NCBI GenBank assembly: GCA_019055375.1
Contig: JAHQIW010000810.1
Coordinates: 1 to 64,000 of the forward strand
Direction of reading: 5' to 3'
From: Parelaphostrongylus tenuis
Lineage: Eukaryota > Nematoda > Chromadorea > Rhabditida > Metastrongylidae
Length of the DNA: 64,000 nt
Below the pieces are notes generated by a model. The model was not told the DNA's origin. It saw nothing but the letters and a program-made list of their open reading frames with translations, and ran no database searches. This document shows, piece after piece, positions 33,623 to 45,812 of the stretch; the stretch's first letter is position 1; each line of letters opens with the position of its first letter. Both the position numbers and the translations under genes were made by a program.

Positions 33623-35876
33623 AATATAGTTCCAATAGTTATAACCTTATGAGATGCACTGAACTAACCGCATCACATAAAACCAATATTCCTTCGTATT
33701 TTGAAGTAGAAAACAATGCGAAGAGTAATTAAGGACCTTACTAGTTTTTCTTTATAAGGTTAGAAAATCCAGGACTTGAGTTGTCTGGGTTTCTGAACAG
33801 TCAAAATCCGTTACATTCACACATCATTTATCATCGAAGCAACTTCTATGACAGCTTGGTCATGGTCATCACAGCAGATGATGGTCATCGACGATTCCGA
33901 GGTATAAAACATAACGAACAAAAACGAAAAGATGAATAGATGGTGCAGTCATTTCTGAAGTGATTTCACTTCACAACTAAGACCATCTTAACGAATAACA
34001 GCATAACCCTTGTATAGATATAGATATAAAAAGGATATCAAATGTGAAGTAATTGGCAGTATTGAATCGACGACGAGTATAACGAGTACATAAGCGTGAA
34101 CTGAAAAGGGCAGGCACACATAACACATGATGAGTACATTGGATGGCTGAAAAATGAAACGCAGCGCTTAACAGAGGATATTGCACTGTCACAGAAGTTT
34201 AGTAGACCATCAACGGTGTTGTGCACTAAGCAAAATAAAGTGCTGGCCTCCCATTGTTTTACAGCTGGCCGTCGTCTCAACTGTTCGACTAATTTATCGC
34301 CGGCAGAAATTGTAGGAAGAAAAATTCACACTCTAATCGTGTAAAAAAAGGAGCAAGTCAAAGTAGTACGAAAATAATACGCTTCTCGAAATTCGCTTTC
34401 GTTTCATTTTCAGAAAATGATACGGTGTTTAACTAATCAGCCCCGAGTAATAAACGTTTAATTTTCCAGAACTTGACGTCGTCATCAAATCTAAAAAACC
34501 ACATGAGATGTCGCATAACAGTACTATGAACTATTTTTATGAACCTGATACAAGAAATTAATAGCAGAATAAGAGGCAGGGATTCATGATGAGATCGACG
34601 GAAAAACTTAAAAAACGTAGTTTTGAAAGAGGGCGCTCCAGATTCTTCGCCTTCTAAAAATTTGAGATAATTCGAAAAACTCGGAAAGTCTCTTAATTGT
34701 TGGTTAATGTAACTTCTGTGATGCACAAATGCTAAAGTATTATCTTAATACTGCTCGCAACATTTCGTGTAACGTGACTGATTCCCATTATAAGCTGGCT
34801 TTCCACCCCGAAAATTCAGAATAGCGGTACAAAATTTCTAGAAGGGGCTTGGAAAAGAGCTATCATTCTGCTGTGCTGTAGGTTCTCACACTAGAAGGAA
34901 CATAGCCTTTTATAGATTCATCAAATTTGTTAATTAGTCTAGGCTTGAGCTAGCCATTGCTAAGTACCTAGCAATATCTGCCCTAAAATTAGATATTTTC
35001 TGCCTGATTGATTTATTTTTTCTGTCCTTTATTTTCCGTACGTAGGGTGAACTTCAACGCTGATTATTCATCAACGGAGTAATGTTATCATGAAAATCGT
35101 CTGCAAAACCAAATATCAAATAAAATAATCTTAAGCTATAATCGTAAACAAAAACGGAGTGCAGGTATCATTAACTCACTCTCACCATATCGCTTTTACC
35201 AAGGGCAAACAGAATTGTTGTTCGGAGAAAAATAAGCGATAGTTCAACTGACTTACTCACACACCCACCCTCGTGTAAGCTAGCATTGCCCTCTCTCTGA
35301 CCTTTTAACTTCATTCTACAAATCTCATCAAAATTATCTATGATGAGTTAGACATAGGCTTGTTCATCGACTGATTTCTTCATCCACGTAGAGGTAAAGG
35401 CGCATAAGTCGAAGAACGCACGGCTGTCTCAGTGTTCATGACGATGCTAATGATGCCTCTACTAAGTGAGATTGAGCGGCGTCGCGTATCTTGTCGTCAT
35501 ATCCATTGATATGCCATATCAGATTAAAGTTAAACATCCACAGAAATGTAAAAAAATATGTCGCAAATTTTACACCAAAACATATTCGATCTTCAAAAAA
35601 TTCTGGACATCACAAATATTTGTACTGAAAATCCATTAACATGTTCTACATCTCACCGCCTACATGGCTAGCTCGAAGCGACCGTGTGCTCACAAAAAAT
35701 CACTTTCTGGTTCTCATTTCAATTTAAGCATTTAGAACAACTTTCAAAAATGTAGCTATGGAAAGCAGTGAGCTACGAGTTCTTCGCTGACACAGAGAAT
35801 AACGAAACTGATACCGAAGTGAGAAAAAAGATGCCAAATTCGATGACGACAATGAAAAGACACGGAGAGAGAGAGA
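33623..35876. other. No gene recognised
   Basis: A plus-strand frame at 34103-34344 (DEYIGWLKNETQRLTEDIAL) has no start or family match. The rest is unremarkable. Confidence 0.4.
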
Positions 35877-35877
35877 C

Positions 35878-35966
<89 letters not shown>

Positions 35967-36019
35967 TAGATAGATAGATAGATCGAGAGAGGGAGAGAGA
36001 GAGAGAGAGAGAGAGAGAA
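35877..36019. repeat. (GATA)n followed by (GA)n microsatellite
   Basis: About 26 GATA units (35877-35983, one interruption near 35966) run into a GA tract (35984-36019). Reading the minus strand through it gives long SIYLSIYL frames that are not proteins. Confidence 0.97.
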
Positions 36020-36183
36020 AGGTACAAAGGGAAGAAGTAAGTACGATGGAAATTTCATGGAACTCAAACGAAAGCGCATAAACCTGATTTGCTGCCATCT
36101 TTGTGAAATTTGATAATGTTCGTTGCAAAAAAGCTCCTACGGTAATAGCGTTCTTCAAGTCAAAATAAATAGCCAAAGGCATA

Positions 36184-36296
36184 AATGAAGAAGAAGAAGG
36201 AGTAGAAGAAAGAGAAAAAGAAAAAGAGAAAAAAAGAAAAAGAAGAGGGAGGACGAGGAAGACGAGGAGAATGAGGCGGAAGAAGAAGAAGTAAGG
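36184..36296. repeat. Polypurine tract (AAG/GAA-rich)
   Basis: More than 100 bases almost free of pyrimidines on the plus strand. Such a tract can form triplex or non-B DNA, and extends the false minus-strand frame. Confidence 0.9.
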
Positions 36297-37400
36297 AAAC
36301 CTCAACTTTATCGGCACACAGGCCAAATGAGACTTTTGCGATAGATATTCAGAGCCATAGCCATAATATGGAAGATTACTACCTATAGAATCAACATTCC
36401 TCATCGTGCGCTACTTTGCCATGTAGAAGGGACTTTTTAAGTCAGTGCAAATCGGGAAGGTTATGAATCGACGAGGTCATAATGCCTACAGGTACTGTAA
36501 ATCTGAGTGCCGACTGGTAAGAAGCTTTTTTGTAATTCTCAGATTCTCGCGACTCATTATTTTGGCCATATTTTAATTGTTCGAAGCATTTGCATAGCTG
36601 ATGTTATTTCATTACATGAACACATCCACAGCAACTTACCCATCAACAAAAACGCGATTATTCTTGCGTGAAAACTCCCACTCGTGTGGAAAAGCATTGG
36701 ATATACAGATTTGGTTTGAGTCTGACACCTTCCTCTTCCTTTATTTAGGATCGTTTTCGCATAGATCACTATAGAATAAAGGGCGGTACAATAGATACGG
36801 TACATCAGTATGACCTTGCTGGTGCAAAATTTGTATCATGCGAGCTTTCAGAGAGAGTAATCGTGGCTTCAAGGCGCACCTGAGGTTTCGAGTTATGCCC
36901 GTATTCCAGCATTCATACTGTTGCTGCAGCATTGTTGATGCACACGAACGCAATTTTAGAAGTTTCAAGTTAAGTTCCCTACTTCTTCGAGCAAATATCA
37001 GCCAGTTCTAAACAGCTGACATCTTTCAAATTAGTTGATTTGGAAGTCATTTAACATCTATTAAAAAAGATAAACACTTTCACACTAAACCAATTGAACC
37101 GTTGATATTTTGAGTTCTTGCGAACGGGCACAAAAACTGCCTAAGAAAAGCTGTCTCAAATTTACAAAGGCTGTGAACTACTTATGAGGATAATAAGGAA
37201 CTGTTCTAAAAGGACGAGGTCAGTTTTTAGAGAAAAATCGATTCAGACAATATTCGTGGAGGAAGGTAATGTTCTTAAGTAGCAGCTGAACTCAACAATC
37301 TTCATAATGGTATATGCGAGGGAACGAATAAGTATTAAAAGTGATAAGATTCGATGTATGAATCAAATCGTATACATATGATCATTAACTTATTTATATA
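36297..37400. other. No gene recognised
   Basis: Minus-strand frames at 36557-36805 and 36741-36968 overlap in different frames and match nothing I know. Confidence 0.4.
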
Positions 37401-37650
37401 GAGCGCACATGGCGCAGTGATCAGAGGTGCTTTGTGGCGCACAGAAGGTCCATGGTTCAATCTCACGTTCATGGCTCACCGAGCCATCCATCCCTTCGGA
37501 TCCGTAAATTTGTATCGGACTGGTCGCAGATTTGCCTGGAAGGATAAGCAGCACTGACTCGATACAGCGGTGGGCCACCGCGAGTATTGTAATGGCCAGA
37601 TGTGCATTTAATAACCTTAAAACGAAGTTAAAAATTGAAGACGAATGTAT
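37401..37650 (+). mobile_element. tRNA-derived SINE, family A
   Basis: Good head: A box TGGCGCAGTGATCAGAGG at 37410-37427 and B box GGTTCAATCTC at 37454-37464. Body: GGCTCACCGAGCCATCCATC, TTTGCCTGGAAGGATAAGCA, GGTGGGCCACCGCGAG, then GTTAAAAATTGAAGACGA. The 3' quarter is missing; an AT repeat starts near the truncation. Confidence 0.88.
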
Positions 37651-37658
37651 ATCTTTTA

Positions 37659-37663
<5 letters not shown>

Positions 37664-37700
<37 letters not shown>
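37664..37700. repeat. (AT)n microsatellite
   Basis: About 18 AT units directly downstream of the truncated SINE. Confidence 0.95.
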
Positions 37701-37703
<3 letters not shown>

Positions 37704-37794
37704 CGCTGTGTGGCTCCCTAAAATTTTCCGCATTATTGTTTCAGGAATATTTTTTCTTTTAGATCAGATTAAGTCAAAAAGCTGTAGCTGGCTG

Positions 37795-38395
37795 TAGAAT
37801 GTTCTAGAATGTTCTTGGATACAGTGGCAGTACCATCTCTCACTATAGTAGTGAGATGGGCTACCGTAAAGTGATGTCTTCACAGACACCTCATGCAATG
37901 ACCGACGACGACCACACTGCACGCGTATCCTCTCGGTTTTGTGGGATTGGTTGTGGTATGCTGTTTCGGGAACTATTCGACTGCGAACAGAAAATCAACG
38001 CTGACGTCTGCAGGGAACATCTCCGGAAGTTGACTGCAGAGTACGAGACTAGCGTCTGAAATGACTAAGTGACGCTTTGGATAATGGCGACCTAACATTG
38101 TGAAATCGACTCGCCACATTTTGGAGATACTAGGCTGGAACATTGAACATCTCTTCCTTGTTCTAACATCTACGAGAGAAAAATTCGAAGGCTACAAGCA
38201 GCTCGAAAGTGACCTCGTCGACCCTCTACATACTTTATCAGCAGCCTCATTCTATCTGGAAGGAAGGCATACAATCTTTTTTTTTTGCAAGTGGATGCAT
38301 ATCATTCATCATGAGGTGATTGTGCTGTTGAATTATTGGTTTATTCGAATAACTGACAACAAAAGTGCCGAAATGCCGAAGAATTCATGCGGTAA
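37795..38395 (+). mobile_element. Mariner relic (family 2, copy 2), least deleted
   Basis: Transposase blocks in order: KVMSSQTPHAMTDDDHTARV (37868-37930; compare WVPHELT), RFCGIGCGMLFRELFDCEQK then INADVCREHLRKLTAEYE (37938-38045; compare WWDWKGxxxYELLPxNQTINADVYCxQL), KSTRHILEILGWNIEHLF (38104-38158) and REKFEGYKQLESDL (38175-38217). Between TARV and RFCG the GDEKW region with the first catalytic Asp is deleted, and the DNARPH Asp is not intact. Inactive. Confidence 0.85.
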
Positions 38396-39867
38396 CAATA
38401 TATTTTATATCAATGCCGCAAAGTGGCAAGAATGCTCAGTAAAAGGTTCATGTACGAACCGAAAAGGATGTAAGGAATAGTAAAAAGTTAACGTCTCCAG
38501 AGAAAGCACTCTCGCTGACTAATTTACGAACAGTAGATGGCAATCGGTGTTCATCAAATGACTTTTTCAATGACGCAAATCATTACGAAATCCCGTCGTT
38601 TTGTTATGAGTGCACTGGAACTACTTGCTCTTTGAGAGCATTTGTAGACACGTTTCGCTGAATCTTTGTCTGATCAGTGAATATGAGGACCCATTGATAT
38701 ACGAGAATTTTAAGAAAATCTATTTGCTACTATACGCTTTTAAAAAAAGCTTATTTCAAGAGAATCCACTAGTTTTCTTCAAGCCAGTAAATACCGTAGT
38801 TTCCAAACGTAGCTTTCAGCAATGTAAGTAATGTATGGAAAATGACATTTCACTTATAATTTTCATGCTATAATTCAAGTGTGTAGAAGGCTTAGATATT
38901 AAAGCTCTACTTATATAAGACTGTTTTTCCAAACATTAGCCTAGAAGCTCCGCTTGCTGTTTTTATAAGCAATGGTAAAAATCGGAAAAACTTTCTATCA
39001 ACGACAATAGTAAAGTGAAGCATTCTAGTGAAGAGAACTCGGTCTCAGTCGATCATCTTTATCAACAAAAATGAATACCTAATCACTTCTCCATTGATTA
39101 AAAAAACGACTCAAACAAACTGCTATTAAGCATCAAAATTCTCGTAAAGAGAATGATACAGGAAGTAGAAAAGTGTGAAAATTTCAGACGCTTGGCAACG
39201 GTAGGTTTCGAAAAAGCGCTGAGATCTCCCAAAACAGGCAAGAACAACGGTCTTGGCTGTCAATCACTTCCTTATCAACAAATTTACATTCGGTACATGA
39301 AAAAAAATCACATGGTAGCACGTGTAACCTCTGGGAAAGGAGCTACATGAAGGTAGTAGGAAAACACCTCACACAGCAATCTTGGCACATAGTGCAATTC
39401 TACGATCTGATAAGACAATTGGCGGAAAGTACAAGACGCCTTTCGTACAACAGCGCAACCGTGTAAACAAATCTCTAACTGATTCGATGAATGGAAAATC
39501 TGAATGAGGAGAAGGTAATTGAATTTTGACTCTTGTCACAAATAATTGCCGCCTCATCGTGACCCTTGGGTGGCGGTCACTAGCTGAACTGTTGTCTACA
39601 CTGACTGGGAATGGATCCATGAACACATTATCTTAGGCCATAAAAAAGCCCGACGTCTTTATTCGTAAACCCAATTGTGAATGCATCAGCAACCATCATC
39701 CTCGTCACAGCACTCTAGGCCTCCTTTGATGGTGATTTGCCGATGACTGTAGTGGCGACAAAGAAAGGTACTGCTACGATGATCTTGTGACCGCCACGGA
39801 AAAATTTGCCCGAACAACAAATTGCTAATGAAGTGAAATCGTGCTAAAGCGTCAAAGTACTATACGA
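38396..39867. other. No gene recognised
   Basis: Frames at 38610-38831 (plus) and 39369-39626 (minus) have no recognised match. Confidence 0.4.
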
Positions 39868-40295
39868 GTAGAGGGTAAAATACTCTGGAGCGTTCGGGGC
39901 AATCAATCTCTGAGGGATGCGTCATGCCTTCGACTTCATTAAACATCGTTGGAGGTGCCTGAATGATAGTACACGTTAACTCTTTTTCCTCCCTCTTCTC
40001 TCCCCTTTTTTACTTCTCTTTCTCTCCCCTTTTCTCAAAATTCTGGAACGTTTCACGGATTACCATGTCGATTGCACGATACACGCAAACTCGTGGTTGA
40101 ACGCATGTTTGACCTTAACGATTAATCACTGTGCCTCTTAATATATAGCTTGTGTTGTCATCCTCCCAAACAAGGCTAATGCCAATCTGCTAAACCCGAA
40201 TTGATGGAAAGCTTGGCGAGTATGGGACTCGATGATAAATCGAGCACTACCTCTGCGTCGCAACTCACCTCTGCCCACTGTGCCACACGAGCTCA
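39868..40295 (-). mobile_element. SINE family A copy split by a pyrimidine-rich insertion
   Basis: The tail side (CAATCAATCTCTGAGGGATG, CGACTTCATTAAACATCGTT) is at 39898-39965, and the head side (CATCCTCCCAAACAAGGCTA, GCTTGGCGAGTATGGGACTC, TCTGCCCACTGTGCCACACG) at 40158-40293. About 180 bases between include a TC-rich tract at 39975-40035 that is not SINE. Confidence 0.7.
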
Positions 40296-41514
40296 TCAAG
40301 ACTCCACTGGTAACGGTCGACTCTTCAGAAGTGCACATATCGAACTATTATCTACTCATTGAGCATTTCATTTGCTCTCCCATCTTCTCAAATGAAGCAA
40401 AAATAATTGAGAAGGCCCAGAATAATAGGATGATACCTGCTCAAATCGTGTTATCTAGTGACGCACTTTGTTAGTCGACGATCTATTTAATTCAATCGAA
40501 GCTGTCGACATTGTTAGAAAGCGTAGTACGTCAAGCACAATTCCTAATTTCCGGTGCATTAATGAAAGCAATAGACTAAGCTAATGTGAAGTCATTAGAT
40601 GCGCTTTTCACAACAATGTAGATGAGACAATAGGCTATCGGATCAACGGTGAGTCATGCGGCTACTGTCCTGATATAAAGCTCAGTAGAGGTTTTTGAAC
40701 ATTTTAGACCTTTACTTCAAAATCAAGAGGCAACGAGCGCTCCTGAGATGAAAGCAGACTAAAAATTTGGTAGATTGCCTTCAAAGTCTACTAAATAATT
40801 CTCTTGATGACAAAATCTAGGCCATAACATTCAAAACGCTCGCAGCTACCGACTGGACTCTGTAATGTCGATTTGCAGTGATAGGATGGGTATTTAATTA
40901 GCATAGGCCCACCATATTACAGTATCACTTTACCCATAAAACTCCAACGCCTTTTTTGTGTTTTTTTTGAATCAAATACAAGCTATTGCGTCGTCTGCAC
41001 AAAATAAGTTTCTTTGTACATATTTAGTTTTATATTTTTCCACTTTTGTACATTTGGTATGCCCATATATATGCATTCATGTGCAGATTATATATATATA
41101 TAGTGCGGTCATAAAGAACTCCGGAATCCACAAGATTCAATTTCAAGTTTATAATATCCTTACGGCGATCTGGTTTTGGTCCAAATTTTGAGAGTTATGG
41201 GTTAAATAAATAAGTAACTTTCGCGGGGGAAAAGCACACTTCAAAAAGATTAATCATCACCAAGCGTTGTCGATAATATCTTCGCTATTCTTCGATGACG
41301 AGAAGCCCTCAACTCAACGCCTGGCTTGAAAGAATTTGTTGACATCTCTGAGGATTTATTTTTATAAGTGAAAGACGGACAAGAATAAAAATTGAGACCC
41401 AAAATCGGATAATAATGTAGGTGAGAACACTGTAATTTTATAGAAAATCATGCATGATTGCTATTTATGATATCTGGCTTTCGCGAATTCGTGTGTTGTC
41501 TATGTTATTAGATG
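40296..41514. other. No gene recognised
   Basis: Short TATATATATATA at about 41089-41101; nothing else recognised. Confidence 0.4.
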
Positions 41515-41657
41515 AAATCTGACAATGTGTTTCCTTTTTTAACCCTTTCATCAGGGTCTTTCATGGGCGCTTACAGTGCAATACACGTGTTTCGACCTTG
41601 CGGCCTCGTTTCAAAAGACCTCATGAAAGGATCAGAAAAGAAATACAGTGTCAGATT
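41515..41657. mobile_element. MITE family P, copy P1
   Basis: Ends AATCTGACAATGT and ACAGTGTCAGATT are inverted. Inside, GGTCTTTCATGGGCGCTTAC, AGTGCAATACACGTGTTTCG and CTTGCGGCCTCGTTTC match P2 (53447-53667). 143 bp. The 82-codon frame over it is a shadow. Confidence 0.78.
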
Positions 41658-43573
41658 CCATTACTTCAAGCAAATTCTGAAAAAAGAGCCGAATATTGGA
41701 ACATTAATTAGGATAGTGCAAAATAACATCATGAATCTTTTTTGTAATTTATTGGTATAAGTGTGAAACATCCAATAATAGTGAGAACGACTGCATTTTT
41801 TGAGAGGAGTGGACTCCATACAATTTGTCTACTCAGATCACGTAAAGTGCAAAAAAATGGATACCTATGTAAAATGGCTTTCATTTAACACCGCCACAAG
41901 TGATTAATGTCATTTTTTGAAGAAAAAACTAGTTAGAAGCTAATATAAATCGAGAACAGGTAAATTTCATCTGAACTCAATAGTTCAGATTATTTCGTCG
42001 GCGTTCCAAGTAGATATTCCGCTTGTTAATGCATCGCCCCAAGGCTATGCTTTGACTATTTGAACATCGAAAGAGATATTTCTAAGCGTAGTCTAAGTGA
42101 AGAGGGCACATTCATCAAGACGAGCGATGACAGCGAAGCTATCATCTCGACGAAATGTAAAGACAGCAGTGAAATAGCGTCATAAATAAGAACGAGTATG
42201 AATAGAGCAGACGTCTTGACAGGTGTTCACTTTTCTCTTCATAATCCTGCCGACTCTATGAGAAACTTATGACGGTAGTACAGCAGCAATATTTGAGTTC
42301 TTCTACAAAAAACGATGGCGTTTTCTTTCAGTTGCTTTTCGTTTGTGGATGTCATCGTAGCCTCAACAAACTTATATTACAGTACGCGAACTGGTAGCGA
42401 TGTTCCAGTGACTTGAATTTCTCTGTTACAATATTAGTCTCCCCATAAACTAACAGCACAAAGACTTCAATGTCACAGGTATGGCAATTACTAATAGGTT
42501 ATCAATCATATGATAAATTTATAACCATATTAAATGATATTATGCCGGCTTGAAGTCAAAGAGAATAGCACAACAAAAAATGGGGCAAGAAATGGATCAC
42601 ATGCTAATTAACTCTGCGATAGTTTCCGTGCCTGGGAATATTATAAAATCCATTATGAACATTCACTACAACTAATAACGTCGATAGAGTGGTCTACCCA
42701 CGGCACCGCATTATTGAAACGAGAACTCAAAGACCAGCCGACCAGTTGTAGTTCTTATGAAAGATCACCGCCGTCAGATCCACACTGCTTCCAGTTCAAT
42801 GTGGTCTGAAATCTCAGACACTTGCCATACTCTTCCATAGTTAATCAGCTTGCAAAGAAATTTTTGACAACTTGCTTTTGTGAGATAACGAAGACGAAAA
42901 CGCTTTTCTTACATTCCAAGAAAAAGCTTCCCTCCATTTTAGAAGATTTATTCTCTTCTATTCTTTCAAATATTCAGTCACTCATAAAATTTCAATGACC
43001 GTCAGAAAGGAAAGTTGCGTCATTTGATTGAGAAGGTTCGAATTCAAGGCCGACGCGTGTAAAAATAGCCCGTAAAAGTCAAATGACTAGCGAATGAGGC
43101 CCAAAAGACAACATCTTAACAAAATGCTTACTGACAATTTAACTTTGAAAAATTACTTGCTAGAGCTCTGAACAGCTGCTAGATGTCGACATTTCTGCCT
43201 GCATTAGATCTGGGCAACTTGCTACCAGTATCAGCTACGTAGCATAAAATATCTCTTCCTTATCGCTTGCCGGTTATTGAAAAATGTGGTGTGAATTAGA
43301 TCAATTTACCTATGAATTGTAGTCAAAGATGTCTGTAGATGAGATACAGTTGAGTGGCCACTCTTTTGCGATGTTTTGATCTTACAGAAAGTACAACTTT
43401 CAAGAATTAACCTTTTGAGTGCAAAACTCAGTGGACTCCTTAAGACCGATTTCACGCCAAGGACACAAAGAGTGTCTTACGAACTTTAAGGTTTCCTATG
43501 TTATTAAAGCTAGAAGATCCATCTGAATAAATGTGTATGCGTCAGTAATTAGTGAAAACTTTTCAGCGAACAG
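41658..43573. other. No gene recognised
   Basis: Near 43480-43570 the sequence resembles the right end of foldback family F (CCTATGTTATTAAAGC, TTTTCAGCGAAC), too decayed to call firmly. Confidence 0.4.
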
Positions 43574-43835
43574 TATAAAGGATAAAGCGTTCGCAAACCA
43601 TTCGTCCAACTATATGAGAAATGACAAAGTTGCTCGAAGGCATATTTAGCATGTACAGAGACTTGTGAATACCTAAGACGCATCAAATTAGAGCTGCTAT
43701 TCTTTCAAAAGTGTGATACCAATTTGCTGATTTCGAAGTGATAAATTGCCTGGTGAACCCAGCGCACGAACTCGAGCCTCCGATCTAGTTGTATTTGCAC
43801 CACTATCTCCTGCGCTACACGTATCTCACTTTACT
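43574..43835 (-). mobile_element. Decayed SINE, family A
   Basis: TATAAAGGATAAAGC (tail) at 43574, then GGCATATTTAGC, GAGCTGCTATTCTTTCAAAA, GTGTGATACCAATTTGCTGA, TTGCCTGGTGAACCCAGCGC and TGCGCTACACG: family order with strong divergence. Confidence 0.68.
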
Positions 43836-44796
43836 TCTAGTCGTTTGAATCAAATGATAATTAACTAGACCAGCTAAGGGTAAAAGTTGGATTAAATGTA
43901 ATTAAGAAGGTACATTAGCACTTTCAAGATAAATGGGCTCGCTAACATAGCCAAAGCTCGTATAGAACGTTGTGCGACTCGTATAAATACATTCGAAACA
44001 AGATGATGAAGTCACCAAATTTGTCTCTTCTTCGTTATTAACAACAAAGAGCATAGAAATCATCAAGCATTTATCCTATAGCTACTCGATAGGACGACTG
44101 ATCACATCGGATGCAACTGTAGTACAAAAATTGCTTAGCATAATATTTTGCAAATAAAATTGCATCTAAATAACTTGGAAAGCTATGATTTTCCAATAGC
44201 ACAAAGATGGATACATCGATGTACATTTGAATTGGCTTGAAAAATTGCCAAATCGTATCCTACCATTTATATATTCAGATAAAAGCTGAAATATCACACG
44301 CGCTTTAGTTCCCACGCTCCACTAAAGCGATATCAATTAATAAATTCTATTGTACAAAGAAAAAAGCAGCGAAGAAGCGAAATAAAGAAAATCCAGAGTT
44401 GAAAAAGAGGAATATCTGAAAACAAGTTGTTCAGCGATACATAGGTAATGAAATACCGCTTATCTGGAGAATTCTGATGCAATTGATGAGTGATAGACGA
44501 TTCTGACAAAGTCTCTAATTGATTCTAGGGCAAATGCGACCTTTTAAGGCCACTTTTTAATCCTCTTAAACCCTTTCCTTGCTTTGTGAACTGAACAATA
44601 AAATGACGATTACAAGAAATTAGTTTATCGAGACTTTACTGATTACTGAATAAATACTGATTTCAGTATGACGCTGTGATTGGATGGTTTTAACGAGATA
44701 ACGGTGCATGGGAAATAATAGAATTTATTATGAGCTTGTGACTGAATCAACGCTAACCTTTCAATAAGAGAACAAATGCAATTTTGTCAATATTGC
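43836..44796. other. No gene recognised
   Basis: AT-rich, no repeat or coding match. Confidence 0.4.
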
Positions 44797-45199
44797 TTAT
44801 TTGATAGAATGTATTATGCCTTTCATGAGGTTTGTTTAGACAACTCTAGAGCTAGACGTAAGTTTCAGCTTTCTTGCAAAAAGCTTCAAACATTTTATCA
44901 GATTATATTAGATTTCTAAGAGTGGTCTCAAAAAGTCGATAGAAAGGCATTGTGACATTTGCCCACGTAACAGCCGTACGCCATGCAATAGGCAGTCAGT
45001 CACTCTGAAAGAACGCATCAAGTGATTATTTCACTTGACGTGCAGGGACACTTTCTCGGTGTTTATTCCTTATGATAGTAAGGGTGAGCAGAATTTTATG
45101 TCCAACTGGTGAGGCTTAAGAGAAAGCCAAAACGTACGTCTAGCAGTATGAGTGCCATACCAAACCTCATGAAAGGCTTATAACATTCCGTCGGACTAT
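44797..45199. mobile_element. MITE/foldback family P, copy P3
   Basis: CCTTTCATGAGGTTTG (44819-44834) is a perfect inverted match to CAAACCTCATGAAAGG (45162-45177). Further in, GAGCTAGACGTAAG pairs with TACGTCTAGCA. The outer ends resemble the CTGACAATGT end of P1 and P2. Confidence 0.68.
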
Positions 45200-45612
45200 T
45201 TTGAATTTTGGAGCGAGGTCTCAAAAAATCTACTAAAAGGTATTGTCAAATATTGTGAATATTTCTGCGCAAAACACAGCATTATCAGAATAATGACGAT
45301 AGTGACAAAAGGAATCTTGTGATTCAAATTGAGCTCATTGCTGCGAATTTTCACGTTTCACATCATTTTGTTCCCATATTTGCCTTACATTGCATATTAC
45401 TGCCTTAAATGAGCTCGTTTCTAATTCATTAGAAGCTTTTGAATATAAAAGAACAGAAAGATGATTATGCTTAGTATAGTTTGAAAAGAGCCGTTTCTGC
45501 AATACTTTGCTTTGGTATGCTGATCCACTTCAGCAGATTCGACTCGATGCGATTACGAAGGCTCTTACCGCAAAAAACAACATTATCGTGAACACTCGAC
45601 AATTGTCATCAC
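45200..45612. other. No gene recognised
   Basis: Includes a weak direct repeat: GGTCTCAAAAAATCTAC near 45220 echoes GGTCTCAAAAAGTCGATAG near 44923. Confidence 0.4.
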
Positions 45613-45648
45613 GGCTCTGAAGAATGCAATGGGCACGAAACATTAGCC
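45613..45648 (+). ncRNA. Hammerhead-ribozyme-like motif, copy 3 (best core)
   Basis: GGCT (45613-45616) pairs fully with AGCC (45645-45648). The core CTGAAGA (45617-45623) and GAAAC (45637-45641) are intact; stem II TGC-AATGG-GCA sits between. The minimal stem III is weakened: ATT replaces GTT after GAAAC. Of all copies this keeps stem I and both core boxes together. Confidence 0.52.
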
Positions 45649-45717
45649 ACAGTAGAGAAGAAAACGGCAAGAAATTTGTGATAGGGTTCCCTCCACCCTC
45701 AAAGGGTACTGGCTAAG

Positions 45718-45812
45718 AAGAAAGGCACTGTTCAACTGACGAGGCTTTAAGGCCGATACACGTGTATTGTTGCACAGTATGTGTCCATAACAGACCACAT
45801 ACATGGCTCAAA
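45718..45812 (-). mobile_element. MITE family P, partial copy (P4)
   Basis: On the minus strand: CTGTGCAACAATACACGTGT, ATCGGCCTTAAAGCCTCGTC, AGTTGAACAGTGCCTTTC, matching the left arm of P2 (53500-53575) block by block. Confidence 0.68.

Noticed and set aside
34103..34344. Plus-strand open frame beginning QAHITHDEYIGWLK
   Set aside because: No start codon and no family match; length is expected by chance in AT-rich DNA of this size.
35724..36404. 226-codon minus-strand frame
   Set aside because: Most of it is the GATA/GA microsatellite and the polypurine tract read as SIYL, SLSL and Phe/Leu runs.
15505..41310. Shared words TGACGAGAAGCC at 15505, 41297 and 63988
   Set aside because: Superficially hammerhead-like (TGACGA), but no consistent GAAA box or stems follow in the three places.
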